Of a DNA stretch of 40,541 bases, positions 1-7,840 are shown piece by piece. Position 1 is the first letter of the stretch. Every line of letters starts with the position of its first letter. The stretch comes from JAKPQD01 sp029572965 (GTDB lineage: Bacteria > Bacteroidota > Bacteroidia > Bacteroidales > DTGW01): positions 1 to 40,541 of the forward strand of contig DAOSPF010000029.1 in assembly GCA_035374585.1 (NCBI GenBank). Reading direction: 5' to 3'. The position numbers and the translations under genes are program-made. The notes beneath the pieces were generated by a model. The model did no database searches. It saw only the letters and a list, made by a program, of their open reading frames with translations, and was not told the DNA's origin.

Positions 1-316
1 AACTAAATTTCAAACTTTTCAAAGAACTCTTTTAGATTTTAATGGGACAGTAATGTAGCAGAATTTAATGTAATTGGAAGGATTTAGATAATCCCGATAT
101 TTTTCATAATCTGAAGGAAAAGATAACAAGATAAAGGTCGTTTTTATTCAAAAAACGCTTTGCTTTTTTGAATAAGCAAAGCGTTTAGCTAATGAAATAT
201 CAGGTTAATAAATAGCTCATAAAATCTCTTTTCATTCCTTCTTCCATGCTTTTCAACAGGCTAAATTAGCCACATAAAATATTTAAACAATTTTTCAAAC
301 TAAATTGTATAAAATT
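1..316. other. Non-coding leader region at window start
   Basis: No convincing gene is seen here. The first 142 bases could hold the 3' end of an upstream reading frame: a short open stretch ends with TAA near 142, but a stop lies only about 21 codons before it, so it is not called. A strong hairpin follows (separate entry), and then about 130 AT-rich bases lead to the ATG at 317. Confidence 0.4.
153..186 (+). terminator. Hairpin, probable terminator of a gene left of the window
   Basis: AAACGCTTTGCTT (153-165) pairs perfectly with AAGCAAAGCGTTT (174-186) around an 8-base loop, and both flanks are T/A rich. It isolates the oxidoreductase gene at 317 from whatever lies upstream. The gene it serves cannot be seen, so its direction is uncertain. 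Confidence 0.6.
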
Positions 317-3247
317 ATGAATTTCAATGGTTTAAAATTGAACTTCAAAGGCGAACTGCAACTTGACGGTACTTTTAAAAAAATATATGCCACCGATGCT
401 TCAGCATACAGGCAATACCCGGTTATGGTGGCTTTCCCGGCTTGTAATGAGGATATCTCTAAGCTCATTCAATATGCCACTGCCAATAAATTGACCCTTG
501 TGCCCCGTGGTGCTGGTACATCTCTTGCCGGACAGGTGGTTGCCGAGGCTAATGGTGTTGTTGTTGACATTTCAAGGCACTTGAACAATATCACAGAGGT
601 CAATGTGCAGGAAAAATGGGCATGGGTACAACCGGGAGTAGTGCTTGATGAGCTTAATCTGGCTATGCAAGCCCATGGGCTTTTCTTTGGCCCTGAGACA
701 TCAACTTCCAACAGGTGTACCATTGGCGGCATGATGGGCAATAATGCCTGCGGCGCACATTCGTTGCTTTATGGCTCTACGCGCGACCATCTGTTGGAGA
801 TGAAAGGTTTTCTTTCGGATGGTTCTTTTGTGCATGTTAAACCGCTCAATAAGCAGGAGTTTCTCGAAAAGATGAAACTAAATACGCTGGAAGGGGCTGT
901 TTATAAGCATATTTTTAAGTTGTTATCAAATACCCATACTCAAAAATCTATCCAAGAAGGCTACCCGCATCCTTTGCTAAAACGCCGGAACACTGGTTAT
1001 GCGGTTGACTTGTTGCTCGATAATGAGGTTTTTGGCCATAGCCAGGAACTGTTCAACTTCTGTAAGTTGCTGGCCGGGTCGGAAGGAACGTTGTTCTTTG
1101 CTACTGATTTAAAAATCAACTTGTTGGAGCTGCCCCCTAAACATAAAGGCTTGTTGTGCGCTCATTTTCATTCGTTGGATGAAGCGGTGGAGGCTAATTT
1201 GCTGGCGTTGAAGCACCAACCGGCTTCTATCGAGCTGATAGACGATATTATCATCAATTGTACCAAAGATAGCATAGGCCAAAAACCTAACCGCTTTTTT
1301 ATCGAAGGCAATCCGGGTGCAATCCTCATTATTGAGTTTTATGCTGAGTCGGAGGTTGTGTTGCAGCAAATGCAAAGGAATCTTGAGGCTGACCTTCGTC
1401 AAAACAACCTGGGTTTTCATTTTCCGTTTGTTACGGGAGCTGATATGTCTAAGGTCTGGGCGATGCGCAAAGCAGCGTTAGGACTTTTATCAAACATTGT
1501 TGGAGATGCCAAGCCGGTTTCGCTGGTCGAGGATACGGCTGTTTTTCCCGAGTTACTAAAGGATTATCTGCACGAGTTTAAAGCAATGCTTGCAAAATAT
1601 CACCTGACTTGTGTTTTTCACGGACATATTTCAACTGGCGAGTTGCACCTGCGCCCGGTGATAAATGTCAAAACACCAGAGGGCTTGCAACTTTTCCGAA
1701 AGGTGGCCAGCGAAACGGCCGACCTGGTAAAGAAATACCGGGGCTCGCTCAGTGGCGAACATGGCGATGGCCGTTTGAGAGGGGAGTTTATTAGTAAGAT
1801 TATTGGGAAGGATAATTTTGACTTGTGTTGCCAGATAAAACAAGCCTGGGACCCCCGTGGTATTTTCAATGCCGGGAAGATAACGGCTACTCCGCCAATG
1901 GATACTAATTTGCGTTATGTGGTCAATCCTCAATTCGATAATATACCGACTTATTTTTCTTTTGACGATTCGGCAGGCTATTACCGTCATATCGAGCGTT
2001 GCAACGGCTCGGCCGACTGTCGTAAGGGCCAACTGATGGGGGGGACTATGTGCCCGACTTTCATGGCCACAGGCGATGAATTGATGTCCACCCGTGCACG
2101 GGCCAATATGCTCCGCGAAGCGTTTCAAAACTTTGATGGTATTTGGAATACCCAAAAGGATACTTTGGAGGTATTGGACAACTGTCTTTCGTGTAAGGCA
2201 TGCAAAAAGGAATGCCCGTCTAACGTGGACATGACCAAATTGAAGGCTGAATACCTCCAGCATCATTACGATGCTCATGGTGTTCCTCTTAAAAGCAGGA
2301 TGATTGCCAGCCTGCCTGTTTTATTTAAACTCAGTTCCCTGTCTCCGGCTTTTTTCAATTTTATTTCGCAAAGCTTTGTTGGACATCGGCTCCTCAAACC
2401 TTTATTGGGCTTTAGTAATCAGCGTTCTATCCCTGTGGTTTATCGTTTTACTTTAACTAATTGGATTGACAAACAAAAAAAAGCGGAGGCAAAAAATATA
2501 AAAGGTAAAAACAAGATTTGGCTTTGGGCCGATGAGTTTACTAATTACCTCGATGTGGAAGTGGGGATGAAGGCTTATAAATTGCTTAGCCTGCTGGGCT
2601 ACGATGTGCATCTGTTGCCTATGGTGGCGAGTAGCCGGACTTACCTGTCGAAAGGCATGGTAAAAAAAGCCAAAGCCATTGTCAATAAAAACCTTGCCTG
2701 GTTTGAACGTCATTATGACGGGATGCCTATTGTTGGTATCGAGCCTTCGGCTATTTTGACCTTGCGGGACGAGTATCTCGACCTTGCCGATGCCTGCTAT
2801 AAAAGCATTGCACAAAAAGTGGCCCAACATTCAATGCCCGTAGAAGAGTTTATTTGCAATTTGTATCAAGCCCGGCCTGAAATATCGTCTTTATTTCAAG
2901 ACAAGGAAATTCATATTGCCTTGCATGGCCATTGTTACCAAAAAGTATTGTCGGATACCTCTATGGTCAAAAAAATGCTCGAAATTCCGGCTAATAGCAA
3001 GGTTACCGAACTAAAAACCGGATGTTGTGGGATGGCCGGGGCGTTTGGCTATGAAAAACGCCATTACCAGTTGTCCATGCAGATAGGAGAGTTGAGCCTG
3101 TTCCCTTCGGTACGCAAATTAAGTTCAGATACAATTGTGGCAGCATCGGGTACCAGTTGCCGGCAACAAATTTTGGATGGCACCGGTAAAAAAGCTTTTC
3201 ACCCGGTCGAAATTTTGTATAATTTACTAACAAATTCACATTTGTAA
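317..3247 (+). CDS. FAD-linked oxidase / Fe-S protein fusion, D-lactate dehydrogenase-like
   Basis: A 976-residue protein joining a GlcD-type flavin oxidase to a GlpC-type Fe-S subunit. The N-terminal FAD-binding domain carries PRGAGTSLAGQ (about residues 62-73) and GGMMGNNACGAHS (about 138). FAD-oxidase C-terminal motif SGEHGDGRLRGEF lies near 485. Cysteine motifs follow at about 560-580 (CNGSADC then GTMCP) and 620-635 (CLSCKACKKECP), then a CCG cysteine-rich domain with GHCYQK and TGCCGMAGAFG near 890-905. Known relatives of this fused form oxidise D-lactate or other 2-hydroxy acids and pass electrons to quinone or another acceptor. Substrate is inferred, not shown; D-2-hydroxyglutarate or glycolate are alternatives. 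ATG at 317 is preferred over an in-frame TTG at 305. No signal peptide is seen, so the protein is probably cytoplasmic and membrane-associated. It stands alone, ending in a long non-coding stretch. Confidence 0.85.
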   Translation: MNFNGLKLNFKGELQLDGTFKKIYATDASAYRQYPVMVAFPACNEDISKLIQYATANKLTLVPRGAGTSLAGQVVAEANGVVVDISRHLNNITEVNVQEKWAWVQPGVVLDELNLAMQAHGLFFGPETSTSNRCTIGGMMGNNACGAHSLLYGSTRDHLLEMKGFLSDGSFVHVKPLNKQEFLEKMKLNTLEGAVYKHIFKLLSNTHTQKSIQEGYPHPLLKRRNTGYAVDLLLDNEVFGHSQELFNFCKLLAGSEGTLFFATDLKINLLELPPKHKGLLCAHFHSLDEAVEANLLALKHQPASIELIDDIIINCTKDSIGQKPNRFFIEGNPGAILIIEFYAESEVVLQQMQRNLEADLRQNNLGFHFPFVTGADMSKVWAMRKAALGLLSNIVGDAKPVSLVEDTAVFPELLKDYLHEFKAMLAKYHLTCVFHGHISTGELHLRPVINVKTPEGLQLFRKVASETADLVKKYRGSLSGEHGDGRLRGEFISKIIGKDNFDLCCQIKQAWDPRGIFNAGKITATPPMDTNLRYVVNPQFDNIPTYFSFDDSAGYYRHIERCNGSADCRKGQLMGGTMCPTFMATGDELMSTRARANMLREAFQNFDGIWNTQKDTLEVLDNCLSCKACKKECPSNVDMTKLKAEYLQHHYDAHGVPLKSRMIASLPVLFKLSSLSPAFFNFISQSFVGHRLLKPLLGFSNQRSIPVVYRFTLTNWIDKQKKAEAKNIKGKNKIWLWADEFTNYLDVEVGMKAYKLLSLLGYDVHLLPMVASSRTYLSKGMVKKAKAIVNKNLAWFERHYDGMPIVGIEPSAILTLRDEYLDLADACYKSIAQKVAQHSMPVEEFICNLYQARPEISSLFQDKEIHIALHGHCYQKVLSDTSMVKKMLEIPANSKVTELKTGCCGMAGAFGYEKRHYQLSMQIGELSLFPSVRKLSSDTIVAASGTSCRQQILDGTGKKAFHPVEILYNLLTNSHL

Positions 3248-3641
3248 ATTACAAAAATATACTTTCATCAATAATAATTAGATACATTTTGTTTACAATT
3301 GTATATTTATAAACATGTAAATTTACCTTTAATTTATTTATCTATAAATCAATGCTTTATATGTTGTTAATTAAACTTTATTTACAAGTAAAAAGACATT
3401 TTAAGTTTATTGTAGTAAAATAACATTATAAAAACATATTTATGATGTTATAAACCAATGTTTTAAATTAAATATAATCATGCATTGCTTTAAGTTGTTT
3501 TTGATTATAACTTATTAAAGTCTTTTAAATTCAATAATTTTAAGCGATTATTTCTTGTTTTTTGGGTTATTGTATAGGCATATCGCATATTTAAGTGTTA
3601 TTCATTTGCTTAGCTAGTAGTTTGTAAACTATTGACTTACG

Positions 3642-3705
3642 CCCTTTATCTTATCGCCGTCAAGCTAAGGAAAAGCCCAGTATGGGCGACATATTGGTAG
3701 AAAAG
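3642..3705 (+). repeat. Degenerate copy of a GGGGCGAC-type hairpin repeat
   Basis: The string AAGCCCAGTATGGGCGACAT followed by ATTGGTAGAAAA has the same layout as AAGCCCCAGCGGGGCGAC in the element at 32512-32723: a short hairpin (GCCC/GGGC) followed by GAC and a T-rich tail. It looks like an old fragment of the same broad repeat class. The boundaries are approximate. Confidence 0.4.
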
Positions 3706-4023
3706 AGTCTGATAAAAATAAAACGCACCAAGCACAATTCTAATACGAAGATCTATTGTTGTATGGTGCGTAATATGAAATGTATGTTAAATGGGTATTT
3801 CTATTGATTCCCCAAAAAGAATGCACTTTTTTATCATCCTTCTGGTGCTATTTATTGGGGATTAAAGAAATTCTTTATCAGATTAATAATGTCAGACCAT
3901 CCTTCAAGTTTATGCGCTATATCTAACCCAATAATAGAAGAAACCATAAAAATATTATCACGGATTAAATAGGTTATTTATAAGTCAATAAATCATTGAA
4001 TTGCAATATATTCAAAGTCTCAT

Positions 4024-4155
4024 GCAACTTTTTTATCGAAAAAAGTTGCTCAAAAATTTTTATCGCCTTAACTCTTTCATCCTCGAAGCCTGATAATTTG
4101 CAAACAACAGGTGCGTTAGGCTTCTCGGCCGAAATCAAACAAAAAGGCGATGAAG
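4024..4155 (-). repeat. Partial copy of the dispersed hairpin-bounded repeat (inverted relative to 23733-24060)
   Basis: It begins with a perfect 11-bp hairpin, GCAACTTTTTT (4024-4034) and AAAAAAGTTGC (4039-4049), with loop ATCG. It continues with TATCGCCTTAACTCTTTCA, CCTCGAAGCC, then TTAGGCTTCTCGGCCGAAAT and AAGGCGATG. The reverse complement of 23925-24060 carries the same blocks in the same order. The other half of the element (the TTTTGCCTTGAAGCAAAA end) is missing here, so this copy is truncated. Confidence 0.75.
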
Positions 4156-4369
4156 ACGTTATTTTCGCTATTCAAATTAGCACCTAAACAACATTGATTA
4201 ATGTTTTAACTTATTGATAATAAGCGTAACTATTTATATGTTTTTAGTAATCCAAAAGTGATATAGTTTCTGCCTTGTAATGCCCAAAATGATGCATTTA
4301 TTACTCTTAAACCCAACTAAAATTTTTAACATGGCTTTACATTTGTAATTTATTCAATTACAAAATTAA

Positions 4370-4411
4370 TTTGCATTTGTAAACAATTTTACATTACATT
4401 TGTAAATGTAA
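4370..4411 (+). promoter_or_regulatory. Promoter and overlapping operator-like palindrome of the XRE regulator
   Basis: TTTG at 4370-4373 and TACATTTG at 4395-4402 match the Bacteroidota -33/-7 promoter with a 21-bp spacer. The -7 box lies inside the palindrome TTACATTTGTAAATGTAA (4394-4411; 8-bp perfect half-sites, 2-bp centre). Related half-sites (ACATTTGTAA, GCATTTGTAA) occur at 4340-4349 and 4373-4382. A repressor bound there would block transcription of the gene at 4422, so autorepression is the inference. Confidence 0.5.
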
Positions 4412-4421
4412 AATTGCCATT

Positions 4422-4868
4422 ATGCAGGAGCGACTTGTACAATTAATGCAGGCCAAACAACTTAATGCAGCTAAGTTGGCCGACTTATTAGGTATTCAAC
4501 GTTCGGGCTTATCCCATATTTTATCGGGTAGAAATAAGCCCGGGTATGATTTTATGGAGAAATTATTGCTTAAATTCCCTGATTTAAATGCCGAATGGCT
4601 TATTTTAGGTAAAGGAAACATGCTTAAATTATCTGTTAATCCTATTCAGGATATTTTTTCGGCCAATAATGAGGTTAATAATGCTGCTAATGTTGTTAAT
4701 AGTGAAGAGGCTCCGGTGTATAATACTATTCAAAAACCTTCAAAACCTGTCAATCTTGACAAGGTTACAGATGTAAATTTATTGAAAAACGTTGAAAATA
4801 AACAAATAGAACGCATCGTGTTGTTTTATTCGGACAAATCGTTTAGCGAATATTCTCCTGAGAAATAA
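4422..4868 (+). CDS. XRE-family helix-turn-helix transcriptional regulator
   Basis: A 148-residue protein. Residues 4-60 form a Cro/C1-type helix-turn-helix: KLADLLGIQRSGLSHILSGR is a clear turn and recognition helix, followed by the common NAEWLILGKGNML ending. Residues 75-148 are polar, asparagine-rich and low in recognisable structure; they may form a dimerisation or linker tail. The family binds palindromic operators as dimers. Its own promoter overlaps an 18-bp palindrome, which suggests autoregulation. It ends 34 bp before the ATG of pyrD, but pyrD has its own -7 box inside that gap. The regulated genes are unknown. There is no phage or plasmid context nearby, so it is likely a resident chromosomal regulator. 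Confidence 0.85.
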   Translation: MQERLVQLMQAKQLNAAKLADLLGIQRSGLSHILSGRNKPGYDFMEKLLLKFPDLNAEWLILGKGNMLKLSVNPIQDIFSANNEVNNAANVVNSEEAPVYNTIQKPSKPVNLDKVTDVNLLKNVENKQIERIVLFYSDKSFSEYSPEK

Positions 4869-4881
4869 TGGCGATGTTTTG

Positions 4882-4889
4882 TATCTTTG
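4882..4889 (+). promoter_or_regulatory. -7 promoter box of pyrD
   Basis: TATCTTTG matches TAnnTTTG exactly and lies 13 bases upstream of the pyrD ATG at 4903. The leader would be very short. No clear -33 TTTG is seen at the expected distance. Confidence 0.5.
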
Positions 4890-4902
4890 TCAAAAAATTG
4901 CC

Positions 4903-5925
4903 ATGTATAAAACAATCATCCGTCCTATTTTCTTTTTAATCAATCCGGAACGGGTTCATCACATTGTTGTTACTTTAGTTTCTTCTGTCAGGTTTATTCC
5001 TGGGGGAAAATGGTTGCTTAAAAAGGTTTTTGCTATTAAAACGCAACCAATTAAAGTTGTCGGGATTGAGTTTCCTAACCGGGTGGGACTGGCTGCCGGT
5101 TTTGACAAGAATGCTTCTTGTTTTCCTTATATGGCCTTGTTTGGATTTGGCCATATCGAAGTGGGCACGGTTACGCCAAAAGGCCAACCGGGCAATGAAA
5201 AGCCCCGTTTGTTCCGCTTATGTAAAGACAATGCCTTGATTAACCGCATGGGCTTTAACAATCATGGTGTGGATGCTGCTGTTGAAAAACTCAAGAAACT
5301 TAGACGTGATGGCGTGGTCATTGGTGGCAATATAGGTAAAAACACGGCTACTCCTAATGAAGATGCGGTAGGTGATTATCTGGACTGCTTTATTAAGTTA
5401 TACGACCATGTCGATTATTTTGTGGTAAATATCAGTTGCCCTAATGTAACCAACCTGCATCACTTGCAGGATAAGGATTCGTTGTCGGCAATCCTTGGGG
5501 CCATTGTCGAACACCGTGCAAAGCAAATTACTTTTAAGCCTATTTTGTTGAAAATTTCTCCTGATTTGAACTTTAATCAAATCGACGACACGCTTGAGGT
5601 GTTAAAGCAATATAACATTGATGGGGTGGTCATTAGCAACACTACGGTTACCCGTGATAACCTGATTACTGATAAGAGCATAGTTGAAAATATTGGACGT
5701 GGAGGATTGAGTGGCAAGCCTATTAAAGAGCGCTCTACCGAACTTATCCGCTATGTTGCCCAAAAAACAAACCATACACTGCCTATCATTGGTGTAGGGG
5801 GCATTATGTCTGCTGCCGATGCACAGGAAAAAATTGATGCCGGGGCTTCTCTGGTGCAGATTTATACTGGTTTTATTTATGAAGGCCCTTTTTTGGTAAA
5901 AAGGATTAACAAGCAACTTCAATAA
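4903..5925 (+). CDS. pyrD: Dihydroorotate dehydrogenase (quinone), class 2
   Basis: 340 residues, the usual class 2 length. It oxidises dihydroorotate to orotate in pyrimidine synthesis and passes electrons to quinone at the membrane. The N-terminal amphipathic extension (residues 1-40, FFLINPERVHH) is the class 2 membrane and quinone contact. FMN and substrate motifs follow: GLAAGFDKNA (about 61), GTVTPKGQPGNEKPRLFRL (about 88), NRMGFNNHG (about 113), VVNISCPNVTN (about 172), VSNTT (about 243) and GVGGI near the C-terminus. The residue at the catalytic base position in NISCPN is cysteine, whereas the E. coli class 2 enzyme has serine there; see findings. ATG 4903 is chosen over TTG 4879, because the TTG would lie upstream of and overlap the promoter box. 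Confidence 0.93.
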   Translation: MYKTIIRPIFFLINPERVHHIVVTLVSSVRFIPGGKWLLKKVFAIKTQPIKVVGIEFPNRVGLAAGFDKNASCFPYMALFGFGHIEVGTVTPKGQPGNEKPRLFRLCKDNALINRMGFNNHGVDAAVEKLKKLRRDGVVIGGNIGKNTATPNEDAVGDYLDCFIKLYDHVDYFVVNISCPNVTNLHHLQDKDSLSAILGAIVEHRAKQITFKPILLKISPDLNFNQIDDTLEVLKQYNIDGVVISNTTVTRDNLITDKSIVENIGRGGLSGKPIKERSTELIRYVAQKTNHTLPIIGVGGIMSAADAQEKIDAGASLVQIYTGFIYEGPFLVKRINKQLQ

Positions 5926-5986
5926 AACGTTTTAGCGCAATATCAGTTTTGTTTTGTAAACTGTTTAAACTTGTAATAAAAATCCT

Positions 5987-6184
5987 TGTTGTCCGGTAAA
6001 AACAGCTCGCTGCTATGCGGCATAGAAACAATTGGCGTATTAGGTTATCCTACAAACAGTCCACAGCTAAGCTGCTATTATTTTGTCGCGTAGCGATGTC
6101 CTGTTTGTAGTAAAATTAAACATCCTTAAAATTAAGCCCCGCCGGGGCGACCTGTTTCTAATCAACGATATTCTAGTATTTATA
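5987..6184 (+). repeat. Decayed copy of the 212-bp MITE-like element
   Basis: It begins with TGTTGTCCGGTAAAAA and follows the element at 32512-32723 almost base for base: CAGCTCGCTGCTATGCGGC, the block GGTTATCCTACAAACAG, GTCGCGTAGCGA, CTGTTTGTAGTAAAATTAAA, CATC and CCTGTTTCTAATCAACGATA. The right terminal repeat TACCGGACAACA is absent, so this copy has lost its right end. Internal inverted pairs CTACAAACAG/CTGTTTGTAG and TAGAAACA/TGTTTCTA would fold as nested stems. It fills most of the 330-bp gap between pyrD and the DUF2721 gene. Confidence 0.8.
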
Positions 6185-6255
6185 AGTATCTATTTTTGAG
6201 TGAAGTCGAAAAATGAATATCTATACTTTTTACACCCTCTTTAATTTATGTTGGC

Positions 6256-6720
6256 TTAACTTTCTTCTATTTCAATATAAATAATCTCATATCCTTTCAT
6301 TACTTCTTTCACAGCATAAATAATGCCTAAAAATACAGAAAGCATGCCTAAAAGAAAGAACACCACTACCAAACCGGAAATATCAAAATTGTTAAATACA
6401 ATATTCAATCCAATGCCCAAACAGGTGATAATAAATAATGCTACGGCAGTACTATAACAAACAACAGCGTTTTTTACCATCTTTATCCTGAAGGCCAGCT
6501 TTCCTGTTTGCCTGTCTATACTGTTAAAACGCTTTTCCTGATGGGCATTTAGACTATTTTCTTCTGCCATTTGTTTGAGCTTGCGTTTTTCTTCGTCCAG
6601 GGCCCTGATACGGTTTATTACCATCGAATATTTGTTGTTCATGCCCAGGATTAAAAGGCCACAGGCCGATATCATCACTGCCGGGGCCATCATACTTTGG
6701 ATAATTTCAACTACTGTCAT
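6256..6720 (-). CDS. DUF2721 family membrane protein
   Basis: 154 residues from ATG 6720; an in-frame TTG at 6750 would add ten residues, but ATG is preferred. It has three hydrophobic segments: residues about 4-24 (IIQSMMAPAVMISACGLLIL), 80-100 (NAVVCYSTAVALFIITCLGIG) and 107-130 (ISGLVVVFFLLGMLSVFLGII). A charged cytosolic helix lies between the first two (MVINRIRALDEEKRKLKQ), which is the recognisable signature of DUF2721. No biochemical role is known for this family. It is transcribed divergently from cysE across a 187-bp gap, and no operon partner is evident. Confidence 0.75.
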   Translation of the reverse strand: MTVVEIIQSMMAPAVMISACGLLILGMNNKYSMVINRIRALDEEKRKLKQMAEENSLNAHQEKRFNSIDRQTGKLAFRIKMVKNAVVCYSTAVALFIITCLGIGLNIVFNNFDISGLVVVFFLLGMLSVFLGIIYAVKEVMKGYEIIYIEIEES

Positions 6721-6884
6721 TGCGTTATTTGTTTTGTGGCGATTATCCAAATGTTATGCCATTATGTGCTTGCGATGATGTAAAACACCTGTTTTTTCTA
6801 TTTGCTATAAAGAATGTGCCAATTGGCTTAAATTTTGTTGAGTGATTTTAATTAAAGGACTTTTATATCCCTATTATATTTTAG

Positions 6885-6892
6885 TATTTTTG
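6885..6892 (+). promoter_or_regulatory. -7 promoter box of cysE
   Basis: TATTTTTG fits TAnnTTTG and lies 15 bases before the ATG at 6908. No convincing -33 TTTG is seen upstream. Confidence 0.45.
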
Positions 6893-6907
6893 TAAAAAAC
6901 AATCGTA

Positions 6908-7840
6908 ATGGTTTCATTTAATGAGAAAAATACCACGGCATTGAACCATGTGGTAAAAGAATTGTCAGACCCAAAATCGTATGAGCTGGTGTACCACAAA
7001 CCACAGCTCAACGAGGAGATGATTTCTGTCGAGGCTATCCGCGAGATTGTTGAGTTGGCCAAAGAAATTATTTTTCCGGGCTATTTTGGCAATAATGCTG
7101 TACGTGCCGACAGTATCGACTTTTACATGGGCGTTTCGGTAGATAAGCTTTTTAAGTTGCTTGTTGGCCAGATAAAAAGGGGGTATTGTTTTTCGTGCAA
7201 TGAAGATAACTGCTCAGATTGTAATAATTGTGTGGTTGATGCCGAATCTATTGCCTTGAGTTTTATTGAATCTTTACCTGCTATCAGGCAAAAGATGGCC
7301 AAAGATGTACATGCTATGTTCTTGTACGACCCGGCATCAAAGGGTTATGGCGAGATTATTTTTGCTTATCCTGCTATTATTGCTATTACCCATTACCGCA
7401 TTGCGCACAGGTTGATAGAACTTAATGTCCCGATTATACCACGTATCATCAGCGAAATGGCGCACTCTGCAACTGGTATTGATATCCACCCGGGCGCTGT
7501 GATTGGCGAAAACTTTGTTATCGACCATGGAACTGGTGTGGTTATTGGCGAAACTTGTATTATTGGAAATAACGTCAGGTTGTACCAAGGGGTTACGTTA
7601 GGAGCCCGCAGCTTTCAGCTCGACGAACATGGCAACCCGGTCAAAGGCGTGGCCCGTCACCCGATAGTCGAGGACGATGTAATTGTTTATTCGGGAGCTA
7701 CAATTTTGGGAAGGGTTACGATAGGCAAAGGGTCGATTATTGGCGGAAACGTTTGGCTTACACAAAGTATCCCTGCTAATTCGCGGATATTACAAGGAAA
7801 ACCCAGAGAAACTTTATTTGATATGGGAAGCGGTATTTAA
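6908..7840 (+). CDS. cysE: Serine O-acetyltransferase
   Basis: 310 residues. It transfers acetyl from acetyl-CoA to serine, giving O-acetylserine, the acceptor for sulfide in cysteine synthesis. The N-terminal helical half contains the family's LPAIRQKMAKDVHAMF and YDPASKGYGEI region. The C-terminal left-handed beta-helix begins near residue 190: TGIDIHPGAVIGENFVIDHG, VVIGETCIIG, YQGVTLGA, with the catalytic His/Asp in IDHGTG. A cysteine-rich insert near residues 96-111 (C-x2-C-x4-C-x2-C-x2-C) sits before the conserved helices, resembling the long SAT form of Bacteroidota. Its stop overlaps the 3' end of the Fur-family gene by 4 bp, tail to tail. No cysteine synthase is visible in the window. 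Confidence 0.92.
   Translation: MVSFNEKNTTALNHVVKELSDPKSYELVYHKPQLNEEMISVEAIREIVELAKEIIFPGYFGNNAVRADSIDFYMGVSVDKLFKLLVGQIKRGYCFSCNEDNCSDCNNCVVDAESIALSFIESLPAIRQKMAKDVHAMFLYDPASKGYGEIIFAYPAIIAITHYRIAHRLIELNVPIIPRIISEMAHSATGIDIHPGAVIGENFVIDHGTGVVIGETCIIGNNVRLYQGVTLGARSFQLDEHGNPVKGVARHPIVEDDVIVYSGATILGRVTIGKGSIIGGNVWLTQSIPANSRILQGKPRETLFDMGSGI

Larger units (their letters stand above)
3248..4421. other. Long AT-rich non-coding stretch
   Basis: These 1.17 kb hold no credible gene. 3248-3640 is extremely AT-rich. A degenerate repeat remnant lies near 3642-3700. 4024-4155 is a partial copy of the dispersed repeat also found at 23733-24060 in the opposite orientation. The last 100 bases hold several copies of the motif ACATTTGTAA leading to the promoter of the regulator at 4422. 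Short open frames at 3852-3947 (minus) and 3996-4187 (plus) are not supported. Confidence 0.5.

Noticed and set aside
1..142. Possible end of an upstream gene
   Set aside because: Only about 21 codons are open before the TAA and an earlier in-frame stop interrupts it; no recognisable domain end.
1631..2278. 215-codon frame antisense to the oxidoreductase
   Set aside because: Lies fully inside a well-supported gene on the other strand and shows no recognisable motif; a shadow of codon usage.
3852..3947. 31-codon minus-strand frame with a hydrophobic, plausible-looking peptide
   Set aside because: Too short, no promoter or ribosome site that I can defend, and in an AT-rich region with decayed repeats; kept only as a note.
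3996..4187. 63-codon open frame on the plus strand
   Set aside because: Most of it lies in the dispersed repeat, the product is compositionally biased, and the same sequence at 23925-24060 is not open in the matching frame.
3248..4421. Possible replication origin or hidden RNA in the AT-rich stretch
   Set aside because: No DnaA-box cluster, no dnaA or parAB gene nearby, and no stable fold beyond repeat hairpins.
5987..6184. Considered as part of a CRISPR array
   Set aside because: Only one unit, no regular spacers and no cas genes; it matches another locus 26 kb away instead.
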